This document shows positions 26,517 to 34,807 of a stretch of DNA of 64,000 nt, in pieces (within the stretch, counting starts at the first letter, position 1; each line of letters opens with the position of its first letter). The notes under the pieces were generated by a model. The model was given only the letters and a program-made list of their open reading frames with translations. It ran no database searches and was not told where the DNA came from. Made by a program: the position numbers and the translations under genes. Origin of the DNA: Chthonomonadia bacterium (GTDB lineage: Bacteria > Armatimonadota > HRBIN16); NCBI GenBank assembly GCA_013314755.1, contig JABUFA010000002.1, forward strand, positions 1 to 64,000, in the 5' to 3' direction.

Positions 26517-26609
26517 ACCACGACATTTTTGAGGTGGTGGCTCATCGGTCGGGTATTACCTCACCAAAACTCTTAAGGGGGCACCCAACCGATGAGCCCA
26601 AACCGTGGT
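26517..26609 (+). ncRNA. Candidate structured RNA leader with a possible pseudoknot, upstream of the HDOD gene
   Basis: Three nested helices can be drawn: ACCACG (26517-26522) with CGTGGT (26604-26609); GGCTCATCGGT (26539-26549) with ACCGATGAGCC (26588-26598); and GGGT (26551-26554) with ACCC (26583-26586). In addition TGAGGT (26530-26535), outside the main stem, pairs with ACCTCA (26558-26563) in its loop, giving a 6-bp pseudoknot. It does not match any riboswitch class I know. It lies 55 bases before the HDOD start. The orientation is assumed from the downstream gene. Confidence 0.4.
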
Positions 26610-26664
26610 TTTCCTCAGCAAATCCCCCTCTGACTTCCTCTCCTGACTGCCGATAATAGGGAAT

Positions 26665-27537
26665 GTGAACGACAGGGATGCTCTTGGCATAAAACTATCA
26701 CGTTCAGTCGGATTGCCACCGTTGCCTCATGTGACCGTGCAGGTCATCCGGCTGGTGGACAATCCCAAGGCGTCCACGCGCGACTTCGAGCGGGTGATTG
26801 TCCAGGATGCAGCGCTCGCCTCGAAGGTGTTGCGCATGGCGAACTCTGCCTACTATGGCGGCAACGGCAGGATTACCACTATCAGCCGCGCGATTGCGAT
26901 GCTGGGCATAAATACCATTCGCACCATCGTGATGTCTCTCTCCTTCCATGCGATGGTGCACGCCCGCCAGCGCAGGTCGCGCTTCAATCGGCAGGAGTAC
27001 TGGAGGCACTCGCTGGCAACAGCGATTGCTGGACGTGTGCTTGCGCGGCTGAAACGCTCCAAGTGGGATGAGGAGATTTTCCTGGCCGGGTTACTGCATG
27101 ATATCGGCAAGCTGATAGCCGACCAGTTCCTGCCGGAAGAGATGGATGTGTTTATCGCACGCAGTGCGGAGATGACGTTAGGCACGGTAGAAGACCTGCT
27201 GAACCTGGAGACGAAGACGCTTGGAACCACGCATGTGGAGCTGGGAGAGTATGCCGCGCAGAAGTGGAACCTGCCTGAAGCCATCCGTGTGGGCATTGCC
27301 TATCACCATCATCCCGACAGAGTTAAGGGGGAACACTACGAGGTAGCCGCCCTGGTGCACGCCGCGAACTGTCTGGTCAATCAGGCAGAGATTGGCGTGC
27401 TGGTTCCGGGCATCCAGCATGAAATAGAGCCGGGCGTGAAGGAGTTTCTCGCCATTCCCGAAGAACAATATGAACCGATACGCCTCGTGGTAGCAAAGGA
27501 GGTTATCGAGGCGCAATCCACCTTCGGGATTACGTAA
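26665..27537 (+). CDS. HDOD domain protein
   Basis: 290 residues from a GTG. The HDOD pattern is clear: LPPLPHVTVQVIRLVDNPKAS at the start, DAALASKVLRMANSAYYG, ISRAIAMLGINTIRTIVMSLSFHAM, YWRHSLATA and the HD-like LLHDIGKLIADQF near residue 150. It ends with a helical tail and has no attached GGDEF or EAL domain. HDOD proteins act in signalling, often near c-di-GMP or chemotaxis functions. The gene is followed after 5 bases by acylphosphatase. Confidence 0.88.
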   Translation: MNDRDALGIKLSRSVGLPPLPHVTVQVIRLVDNPKASTRDFERVIVQDAALASKVLRMANSAYYGGNGRITTISRAIAMLGINTIRTIVMSLSFHAMVHARQRRSRFNRQEYWRHSLATAIAGRVLARLKRSKWDEEIFLAGLLHDIGKLIADQFLPEEMDVFIARSAEMTLGTVEDLLNLETKTLGTTHVELGEYAAQKWNLPEAIRVGIAYHHHPDRVKGEHYEVAALVHAANCLVNQAEIGVLVPGIQHEIEPGVKEFLAIPEEQYEPIRLVVAKEVIEAQSTFGIT

Positions 27538-27542
27538 CGGCT

Positions 27543-27818
27543 ATGCGCAAAAGGATGCTCGCTATCGTCTCGGGGCGGGTCCAGAACGTCGGCTACCGCG
27601 CCTTTGTACTCCGATATGCTCGTGCGCTGGGGTTGTCTGGCACGGTAAGGAACCTGCCATCCGGTCAGGTGGAGGTGGTGGCAGAGGGCGACGAAAAGTC
27701 GCTTGAGCAACTGCTCGCCCTCCTGAAGCAGGGTCCGCCTGCTGCACGGGTAGACCACGTATCCGTTCGGTGGGAGGATGCCAGCGGCACGGAAAGCGGT
27801 TTTCACATCGCGTGGTAG
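27543..27818 (+). CDS. acyP: Acylphosphatase
   Basis: 91 residues, the full family length. The active-site loop SGRVQNVGYRAFV includes the catalytic Arg of GYR, and GTVRNLPSGQVEVVAEGDE provides the catalytic Asn. It hydrolyses carboxyl-phosphate bonds such as acetyl phosphate or 1,3-bisphosphoglycerate in the cytosol. It lies 5 bases after the HDOD gene and two genes after acs, a loose acetyl-phosphate theme. Confidence 0.93.
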   Translation: MRKRMLAIVSGRVQNVGYRAFVLRYARALGLSGTVRNLPSGQVEVVAEGDEKSLEQLLALLKQGPPAARVDHVSVRWEDASGTESGFHIAW

Positions 27819-27834
27819 CCTCCCACTGACTGCT

Positions 27835-28566
27835 CTACCTGCCCCATTCCGAAGCCAGCTGCGAGAGCGTCACGAAGCGACAGCCACGCTCCCGCAAAAG
27901 CTGAACGCAGTTTCGCCAGTTCGCTACCCCGTTCGCCCAGTCCCGTGCAGGGAGATGGATAACCGCTTCCTCCTGAAGATAGCGTTCCAGAGCGGACTGC
28001 AAAACCTGCCACTCTGTATCCAGATAAACCGCCTGTCCATCGTGCGCCACCAGCGGTACCAGCAGCAGTCGCGCGTTGCCCTGCGTTTTCAGGTCGCCAT
28101 ATGCCGGGTGGTACGGTTGTGTAGGGATACCATTCCAGTCCGCTTTTCCTTCCATCACCAGACCGGGCACTGCTGAGGCGTCCACCACGATGCCGATGTC
28201 CTCCAGATAAGGCAGGTCGGAAGCTTGCAGAGCGTGCTCCGCCGCGCGGAAGGCGGTGGGTTTGACATGACACTGTTTGAGAAGGTCCTTGCCCTCCTGG
28301 ATTAGCGCACCGCGCTCGCGCTCGTTGGTGATGAAGCTGCCGTTGCTCTGGAAGTGAACACGCAGACCGATTTCATGCCATGAAGGAATACGGTGCAGAT
28401 ACTCAGCGTGGTACAGCATCACATTGCTCATAGGGTCACTTGCGGAAACGGTGATCAGCCAGGTCATTGGCACGTGGAACTCTTCGGCGACGCGAACCAG
28501 CTCAGGGGTGTAGCACTTGCCTTCGGTTGCCGCCGCGCAGTCCACGCTGACCACAACGGTCGCCAT
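27835..28566 (-). CDS. Polysaccharide deacetylase-like (beta/alpha)7 barrel protein
   Basis: 243 residues. The start MATVVVSVDCAAATEGKCYTPELVRVAEEFHVPMTWLITV resembles the NodB-homology strand with its Asp. Further on, SWHEIGLRVHFQSNG mirrors the His-x3-4-His metal site, and TAFRAAEHA the Arg motif. The family removes N- or O-acetyl groups from glycans; here no signal peptide is seen, so the substrate would be cytosolic or the role different. It lies downstream of the Gfo/Idh/MocA gene, but an intrinsic terminator separates the two. Confidence 0.72.
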   Translation of the reverse strand: MATVVVSVDCAAATEGKCYTPELVRVAEEFHVPMTWLITVSASDPMSNVMLYHAEYLHRIPSWHEIGLRVHFQSNGSFITNERERGALIQEGKDLLKQCHVKPTAFRAAEHALQASDLPYLEDIGIVVDASAVPGLVMEGKADWNGIPTQPYHPAYGDLKTQGNARLLLVPLVAHDGQAVYLDTEWQVLQSALERYLQEEAVIHLPARDWANGVANWRNCVQLLRERGCRFVTLSQLASEWGR

Positions 28567-28672
28567 GGGAATCGCCCCCCTTCATTTGTAAAGTTAGGTT
28601 TCATTTCTGCTGAAGGCGCAAAGTCTCCTGCTTCGAGCGCACAGTTTTTTCGCCACGCCCAGAAGATAGAAA

Positions 28673-28701
28673 ATGCCTCTCCCCATGGAGGGGAGAGGCA
28701 T
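28673..28701 (-). terminator. Intrinsic terminator of the Gfo/Idh/MocA gene
   Basis: ATGCCTCTCCCC and GGGGAGAGGCAT form a 12-bp stem around a 5-base loop. Read on the minus strand it is followed directly by TTTTC, as expected after the gene that ends at 28723. Confidence 0.75.
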
Positions 28702-28722
28702 CTCTTTCACCTTCTTTCTCCC

Positions 28723-29889
28723 CTACAGCTCAGAGATGCTCACCCAGCGCTTCTGCTGGCTGGAGATATCCACCGCCTCCAGCACCGCCTGGTTGCGCAC
28801 ACCATCTTCGAAGTTCGGCTTGAACACCTCCCCTTTGTCGAAAGCCTTCAGCATGGAATAGACCAGGTTAATGAAGGTGTGCTCATAGCCGATGATGTGC
28901 CCCACGGGCCACCATGCACTCATGAACGGATGCATGCTGTCGCTGGCTTGCACCACCCGGAAGCCCCGTACATGCGGCGGGTCGTCCTGGAAGTACACCT
29001 CCAGTTCGTTCATGCGCTCCATGTTGAACACGAGGCTTCCCTTGCTTCCGTTAATCTCAAAGCGGTTGTAGTTTTTGCGCCCCAGCGCGAAGCGAGTGGC
29101 TTCGATACTGCCGATGGCGCCGTTTTCAAACCGCACCAGGAACAGCGCGGCGTCATCCACGGTTACCTCGCCCATCTCCGAGCTGGCAACGCCTCCCAGA
29201 CGGTCATCAGACGCGGCGAGCTTCGGGCGCTGTTTGATGAAGGTCTCCATCATCCCCGATACCTCGGCGATTTCGCCCACCAGGAAGCGCGCCATGTCAA
29301 TAAGGTGCGCGTTGAGGTCGCCATGTGCTCCCGAACCTGCCACATCCTTCTGCAGCCGCCACACCAGCGGGAAGTTGGGGTCGACTATCCAGTCCTGCAG
29401 GTAGGTTCCGCGGAAGTGGTAAATCTTGCCGATGCGCCCCTCGTCAATGAGCTGCTTGGCAAGTTGCACAGCGGGAGCGAACCGATAGTTGTGGCACAGC
29501 GCGTTGGGCACGTTGTTCTTCTGCACCGCCTCGTACATCTGCCGCGCTTCCGCCAGTGTGTTCGCCAGCGGCTTCTCGCAAAGCACCATCTTGCCTGCGT
29601 TTGCGGCGGCAATGGCGATGGGCGCGTGCATATTGCCCGGAACGGACACATCCACGAGGTCAATGTCCTTGCGCTCTACCACACGCTCCCACGAGGTATC
29701 GTACTCTTCCCAGCCATACTTCTGCGCGGCTTTGCGCACGTTCTCCTCGTTGCGCCCGCAGATGACCTTCAGCACCGGCTCGACTTCCAGGTCATCAAAG
29801 AAACGGGCGACCTGCCGGTAGGCGTTGCTGTGCGCTTTGCCCATGAACTGGTAGCCAATCAATGCCACATTGATTTTGCGTTTGCTCAT
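28723..29889 (-). CDS. Gfo/Idh/MocA family oxidoreductase
   Basis: 388 residues. N-terminal Rossmann domain: [18 protein letters not shown] (dinucleotide loop) and the family motif [13 protein letters not shown] near residue 100. The C-terminal alpha/beta domain holds [18 protein letters not shown], with the catalytic His of the DxxxH-like site. The family oxidises or epimerises sugars and inositols with NAD(P). Upstream AGGAGGGAG fits the start. A stem-loop terminator follows. Similar to the second Gfo gene at 36.3 kb, but not a copy. Confidence 0.92.
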   Translation of the reverse strand: MSKRKINVALIGYQFMGKAHSNAYRQVARFFDDLEVEPVLKVICGRNEENVRKAAQKYGWEEYDTSWERVVERKDIDLVDVSVPGNMHAPIAIAAANAGKMVLCEKPLANTLAEARQMYEAVQKNNVPNALCHNYRFAPAVQLAKQLIDEGRIGKIYHFRGTYLQDWIVDPNFPLVWRLQKDVAGSGAHGDLNAHLIDMARFLVGEIAEVSGMMETFIKQRPKLAASDDRLGGVASSEMGEVTVDDAALFLVRFENGAIGSIEATRFALGRKNYNRFEINGSKGSLVFNMERMNELEVYFQDDPPHVRGFRVVQASDSMHPFMSAWWPVGHIIGYEHTFINLVYSMLKAFDKGEVFKPNFEDGVRNQAVLEAVDISSQQKRWVSISEL

Positions 29890-29967
29890 GCTTCTCCCTC
29901 CTCCTCACGGGTGTTGAGATTTTTCTGTCTGTGTGCCAGCCTTGCCGTCGTGCCGACGCTCCGTCCT

Positions 29968-30028
29968 GTCAGGCTGAGCGTCAGCGAAGCATCTCGTAGT
30001 TGAGACTCTTCGCTACGCTCACGTTGAC
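29968..30028. repeat. 61-bp palindromic MITE-like repeat
   Basis: The stretch is an imperfect palindrome: GTCAGGCTGAGCG and GCGAAGCATCTC on the left mirror GAGACTCTTCGC and CGCTCACGTTGAC on the right. It belongs to the widespread CTGAGCG...GCGAAG...CTTCGC...CGCTCA class of intergenic palindromes, recognised from general knowledge. Only one copy is in this window. Confidence 0.6.
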
Positions 30029-30080
30029 AAACACACTGCCGACAGCCCACACCAGACCGCACAGCCTTTTCTCGTTTAGC

Positions 30081-31142
30081 CTATCGACTTGGAGGCGGTG
30101 GGGGCGGTACTGGTGCACCTGCTCCCGGCGCCTGAGACCCAGCTGCCGTTTCCGAAGACTTCGGCAGAAGCAGGTTCTGCTTATTAGCCTGCCTCAACAG
30201 GTTCTGGTAGTACTCACCCATCTTCTGGCGCACGATGGTCTGGGTCAGGCGCGCCTTGTCCACCGCCGGGATGTCCTTGCCCAGTTTCTCTACCTTGATA
30301 ATGTGCCAGCCGTAGACGGTTTTTACCGGCTCGCTGATTTCACCCGGCTTGAGCGCAAACGCCGCGTCCTCGAACTCCTTCACCATCATGCCGCGGGCAA
30401 ACGGACCCAGGTCGCCGCCCCTGTCTTTGTTCGAACGGTCGTCGGAATACTCCTTCGCTGCCTCTGCGAAGTCTTTGCCCGCTTTCAGCTCCTCGTACAC
30501 CTTTTGCGCTTTGGCTTTAGCCTCTTCTTCCGCCTTCGCCCGCGCTTCGGCGAACAGCTTCTGTCGCTCCTCTGCGCTGACGTTCTGGTCAGGCGTAATG
30601 GCAGGCATCTGAGGCTGTATCAGGATATGGCGCGCGTGGATGAAGTCCGTGTCGCGTACCGTGCGCGCCACCAGCTTCTCCAGCAGTAGTGCCCGCTTCA
30701 GCACCGCCTCCATGTGCGGCCGCGTCCACCCCTGCTTCGCCAGCTCCACGTACACGTCCGCACCGGGCGGCACGCGCGCCCGCATCCCATCTATCGCCTC
30801 GTTGTACCGCTGGTTAATCTCCGCCTGCGTGGCGGTTATCCCGTACTTCTTCGCCTCCTGCTCCACAATCTTCAGCGAGATAAGGTCCTCCACAACCTGC
30901 GGACCATACCACGCTTCCAGAGTCTTGAGCATCTCGTCGCGGGTAATCACGGCATTTCCTACCCGGCCCACCACGTTTTGCGCGGAAGGCGTGGCAGGCT
31001 TTGCGGTCGCAGATGTTTTAGGTGCGCTCTTCGCCGGAGCAGCGGGCTTCTGCGCCGGGGGCTTCGCCTGTGCCCATGCCCCGCCGAGTGCCATCACACC
31101 AAGTGAAAGGATCAGTATACCGGTCAGCCAGATTCTGGTCAT
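30081..31142 (-). CDS. Periplasmic peptidyl-prolyl isomerase (parvulin/SurA-PrsA type)
   Basis: 353 residues. A signal peptide (MTRIWLTGILILSLGVMALGGAWA) is followed by a low-complexity Ala/Lys/Pro linker, a SurA-like N-terminal helical region (VVGRVGNAVITRDEMLKTLEAWYG...), then the parvulin domain DFIHARHILIQ ... GGDLGPFARGMMVKEFEDAAFALKPGEISEPVKTVYGWHIIKVEK at about 185-300, and a Pro-rich end. It folds exported proteins. Confidence 0.92.
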   Translation of the reverse strand: MTRIWLTGILILSLGVMALGGAWAQAKPPAQKPAAPAKSAPKTSATAKPATPSAQNVVGRVGNAVITRDEMLKTLEAWYGPQVVEDLISLKIVEQEAKKYGITATQAEINQRYNEAIDGMRARVPPGADVYVELAKQGWTRPHMEAVLKRALLLEKLVARTVRDTDFIHARHILIQPQMPAITPDQNVSAEERQKLFAEARAKAEEEAKAKAQKVYEELKAGKDFAEAAKEYSDDRSNKDRGGDLGPFARGMMVKEFEDAAFALKPGEISEPVKTVYGWHIIKVEKLGKDIPAVDKARLTQTIVRQKMGEYYQNLLRQANKQNLLLPKSSETAAGSQAPGAGAPVPPPPPPSR

Positions 31143-31210
31143 GGTTCCTCCTCGGTTTCAATATGCGTTACATGTTTCGTTACGCAACAGGCTTCTCCTT
31201 CTGTGCCCGC

Positions 31211-32497
31211 TCAGAAGGTGGTCGTGCTGGTGAAGGTGAACCCATCCACCACTGCGGGCGGCACCAGCATGTTGCCTTCCACCCTCTGTGGTATCCCCAG
31301 CAATCGCACGTTCTGGAGCACCACCAGCGGGCTTTCGTTGAAGCGCAGGTTTTTGACGGCATGGGTGACCCTGCCACCCTGGATGCGATAGACGCCGTCG
31401 CGCGTCATGCCCGTCAACAGCAACTGCATTGGGTCAACGAAACGGATGTACCAGAAACGGGTAATCAGCAGTCCATCCTCCACCTGCGCAATCAGATCCT
31501 GCAAAGAGTGGCTCCCCCCCTGCAGGATAAGGTTGGACGGGGACCCGGTAAAGGTTTTGCCCTGCTTCTGCGCCCAGTAGCGGCTGTAGGCAAGGGTTTT
31601 CAATATGCCCTGCTCTATCCACGTCACATCCGGCTTTGGCATTCCGTCCTCGAAGAAAGGCTCCGCCGGACACTCGGGATGCGCGGGCAGGGATTGCAAC
31701 GTCGCCTTCTCGTTGCCGATGGCGGTTCCTTCTTTCCCGGCGAAGGCGGAGCGTCCCTCGTCCGCCGCCTTGGCATCCATGCTCCATGCCATATAAGCCA
31801 GCAGTTCGGCGAGAGCGGCAGGCTCCAGCACCACCGTGTAGTCGCCGGGCGAAACCTCCTGCGGATGGCGTGCCGCCTCCGCCTTGTCCGCTGCCCGCCG
31901 AGCGACTGCCTCCGGCGAGATACAGCCGATATCCTCGTGTGTCTGCTCTGCCCAGCCACTGCCATCCTCCGCCATCATGGTGCAGACCAACGATGCCCGC
32001 GTGGCAGTGTGGTAACCGAACAGTCCCCTGTTGTTTGCCACTGCCGTCACCGCCGCGCTCGTAGCGAAACTGCCTGCTGTTTTCAGCCCCCGCGCATTCG
32101 CCTCTTCAATCACCGCACGCACCACACGCGCACGGTCGTCGGGCGTGGCATGGGCGGTGGGTTCAGCGTATGCTGAGATGGGGCGATAGGTCGTCGGTTC
32201 GGGGGGTGGGAGGAACTCGGTGTCGGGCTGGGCAACACGCGCCATCTCCTCTGCACGTTTCACGGCATCGCGAATGGCTTCCGTATCCAGTCGGTTGGTG
32301 ATGCACCGTCCGACTCTGTTCCCGAAGGCGCACAACACACGCAGGGTCGTCTGCGCTTTTGCCACGTTCTGAGTAATCTCATTGTTGGCGTAGCGTGTGC
32401 AGGCTTCTCGTACGCCTGTCAGGTTCACCTGCACATGCTCTGCCTCGCTGAAGGCAATCGCTTTCTCACAAATCTCACGTGCTTCCTTCTCGTTCAT
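31211..32497 (-). CDS. TldD/PmbA family protein, TldE-like subunit
   Basis: 428 residues. The layout NEITQNVAKAQTTLRV, VANNRGLFGYHTATRASLVCTMMAEDGSGW, VSPGDYTVVLEPAALAELLAYM, and the C-terminal TGMTRDGVYRIQGGRVTHAVKNLRFNESPL follow TldE/PmbA. The HExxxH zinc site of TldD is absent, so this is the non-catalytic partner of the TldD protease, which trims peptides such as microcin B17 or RiPP leaders. No TldD gene is adjacent within the window. Confidence 0.87.
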   Translation of the reverse strand: MNEKEAREICEKAIAFSEAEHVQVNLTGVREACTRYANNEITQNVAKAQTTLRVLCAFGNRVGRCITNRLDTEAIRDAVKRAEEMARVAQPDTEFLPPPEPTTYRPISAYAEPTAHATPDDRARVVRAVIEEANARGLKTAGSFATSAAVTAVANNRGLFGYHTATRASLVCTMMAEDGSGWAEQTHEDIGCISPEAVARRAADKAEAARHPQEVSPGDYTVVLEPAALAELLAYMAWSMDAKAADEGRSAFAGKEGTAIGNEKATLQSLPAHPECPAEPFFEDGMPKPDVTWIEQGILKTLAYSRYWAQKQGKTFTGSPSNLILQGGSHSLQDLIAQVEDGLLITRFWYIRFVDPMQLLLTGMTRDGVYRIQGGRVTHAVKNLRFNESPLVVLQNVRLLGIPQRVEGNMLVPPAVVDGFTFTSTTTF

Positions 32498-32670
32498 CAG
32501 CTGCCTCCGTGGGGTTTACAGGATGCGAGTGTATTGTATCACGCGGGCAACATGTTGGCAACACGCCACCGACAGCACCAACCACGCGCCCTTCGCAGGG
32601 ATGGGAAAACAACAGGCTCCCGAACGTCCCCGACGAATTCTTCACCCCTGTCATCTTGCGACCTCAAGCA

Positions 32671-34797
32671 TCACCTCGGACCAACTGAATCTCCCAAATG
32701 CCTCAACAGAGTCTGGGCAGATTTGCGCACATCCTCGCTGGGGTCTTCTAAAGCCTTACGAAGAACAGGCTGGAGGTCGCGTGCCAGCCCCCGGCAATGG
32801 CGCAACATGTTCAGCGCAAACAGACGCACATGCTCGCTCGGATGTTCCAGCAGAGGAAGTAGCGGCTGTTCGACCATATCGGTCTCGCCCCAATCGTAGA
32901 GCAGGTGAATTGCCGCGACCTTCACTGAGGGACAGGGGTCCGTCAGCAATCGCCGTACTAAGGGTAAAACGCGCTCTCGTTCAGCCCCGCTCCGACAACT
33001 GTTGTGCAAGCCTACAACCGCCCAGTAGCGTACGGCGCATTGTCGGTCGCGAAGCGCCTTCATATACTGAGGAAGTACTTCCGTGCCCTGCTTGCCGTCC
33101 AGCGACTTTATCGCCAGCAGGCGCTTTACCAGACCACTGCGCTTGATGTGCTGGTGCCAGTCGGGGAGCTGTCGCTCAGGTTTGGGTGATACTGGCGGAG
33201 GGTCTCCGACACGGTAGGTAATCTCTTCGCTGTCCGGGCATCCCAGTCGGCACGCTTTTGCCGTCAGAACCTCCCCTTGTTCCAGCAGAATCGGTTTGGT
33301 CCAGAGTTTCCATCGGCTCTTCCCCACGCGATAGGCAACCGATGCACCGTCTGTTTGGCTTCGCAGGTCAACCACGAAACGCCCTTCGCCCTGCTCCCAC
33401 ACAGACACGGCGGGTGGTGCTGTTTGGAAGGAAACATCGTCCGGGCGCATCATCACGTCGAGTTCAGGTTCAGGTATCAAGCCCACATCACCGGTCTCCT
33501 CCATCCAGCGAAGGAGCTGCCTGCGCATCCGTTCCAGAACATCCCGGTAGCGCGGGTCATCTGCCAGATTATGCACTTCATGCGAGTCAGATTGGGTGTC
33601 GTACAGCTCCTCGACGGGTTTGCGGGGCAAGAAGCAGAGCGATTGCACGGGGTCCAGTTTGCCCTCGGCATGGAGCCGTCGCATCTCCTGAAGCGTGGGC
33701 GTCAGCTCGGCATAATCCACCTCCTGCGCGTACGGCAGATGAGGCATGAAGTTGCGGATATATTTGAACCGCTTGTCGCGCACGGCACGAATGATGTCAT
33801 AGGTCTCATCCATCCGGTCGCGAGCGGCATACACATACTGACGAGGGGGAAGTCGGTAACGCCCCATGAAAGCCTGCCCCTGCATATGCCGCGGGGGGCG
33901 GATACCAGCCAGCGAAAGAATGGTCGGCGCGAAGTCCACGAAGGCGATAAGGTCGTCGTTGATTGTGCCCGGTCGCAGCCGCTCGGGTGCATCCGGCATA
34001 GCCCACTCGGCAAACCTGTCCGGCACGCGGATAATAAGCGGCACGTGAATACCGCTGTCGTAGACCCATCTTTTGGCGCGGGGCAAACCCACACCGTGAT
34101 CCGACCAGAACCACACAATGGTATCCTCTGCCAGGCCGTCCTCTTCCAGCTGGCGCAGGATTTCCCCTGCGCGTTTGTCCATCAGTGTCACCGTGTCATA
34201 GTGCTGTGCCCAGTCACGACGGACAGCAGGGGTGTCGGGATAGTAAGGAGGCAGAGTTGCCTTTGCTGGGTCGTGGCGGAAATTCGCGGGCAGTTGACCG
34301 ATCTCTTTCAACAGCTCGGGGTCGGTACTGCGCAACTGGCTTTCATGCGTGGTGAGGATGTTGAATACGGCGAAAAACGGTGTGTCAGGAGGACGGTTTC
34401 GCCAGTGCGCCCGGACACTGCTTTCGTCCCACGCGGTAAACGGAGCATCCTGCGCCAGATGCACCGAGGGATGCTGGCGAAAGTTGTAGTCTGTCTTGCT
34501 GTTATTGGTGCAGTAGTAGCCCACTGCACGCAGGTACTCCGTGAAACAGCGCACAAACGACGGAGGAACCGCCTCGCAACGCATGTTGTGGGAGCCAATG
34601 CTGGTCGGATACATCCCTGTGATGACGCCAGAACGGGAGGGAGCACATACAGGTGCGTGAGTAAACACATTGGTGAAGCGCACGCCCTGTTCTGCCAATC
34701 TGTCAAGGTTCGGGGTGACGGCATACTCGTCACCGAAGCAACGCAGGCTCATGCTCATATCCTCGCAGGTTATCCACAAAAAGTTCGGGCGTCTCAT
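32671..34797 (-). CDS. Sulfatase with a C-terminal HEAT-repeat domain
   Basis: 708 residues. The sulfatase motif is CAPSRSGVITG with Cys51 as the formylglycine precursor (C-x-P-x-R), preceded by the metal Asp of TCEDMS and followed by WSDHGVGLPRAKRW and similar signatures. After about residue 470 comes a small beta domain and then HEAT-like repeats (RYWAVVGLHNSC, VKVAAIHLLYDW, VRLFALNMLRHC, VRKSAQTLLRHLG). No signal peptide is obvious. It would remove sulfate from sulfated glycans. Activation needs a formylglycine-generating enzyme encoded elsewhere. Confidence 0.9.
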   Translation of the reverse strand: MRRPNFLWITCEDMSMSLRCFGDEYAVTPNLDRLAEQGVRFTNVFTHAPVCAPSRSGVITGMYPTSIGSHNMRCEAVPPSFVRCFTEYLRAVGYYCTNNSKTDYNFRQHPSVHLAQDAPFTAWDESSVRAHWRNRPPDTPFFAVFNILTTHESQLRSTDPELLKEIGQLPANFRHDPAKATLPPYYPDTPAVRRDWAQHYDTVTLMDKRAGEILRQLEEDGLAEDTIVWFWSDHGVGLPRAKRWVYDSGIHVPLIIRVPDRFAEWAMPDAPERLRPGTINDDLIAFVDFAPTILSLAGIRPPRHMQGQAFMGRYRLPPRQYVYAARDRMDETYDIIRAVRDKRFKYIRNFMPHLPYAQEVDYAELTPTLQEMRRLHAEGKLDPVQSLCFLPRKPVEELYDTQSDSHEVHNLADDPRYRDVLERMRRQLLRWMEETGDVGLIPEPELDVMMRPDDVSFQTAPPAVSVWEQGEGRFVVDLRSQTDGASVAYRVGKSRWKLWTKPILLEQGEVLTAKACRLGCPDSEEITYRVGDPPPVSPKPERQLPDWHQHIKRSGLVKRLLAIKSLDGKQGTEVLPQYMKALRDRQCAVRYWAVVGLHNSCRSGAERERVLPLVRRLLTDPCPSVKVAAIHLLYDWGETDMVEQPLLPLLEHPSEHVRLFALNMLRHCRGLARDLQPVLRKALEDPSEDVRKSAQTLLRHLGDSVGPR

Positions 34798-34807
34798 CGG
34801 GTTCCCC

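Noticed and set aside
28393-30003. 536-residue plus-strand frame opposite the Gfo/Idh/MocA gene
   Set aside because: It crosses gene boundaries and a terminator on the other strand, and its composition is that of an antisense shadow.
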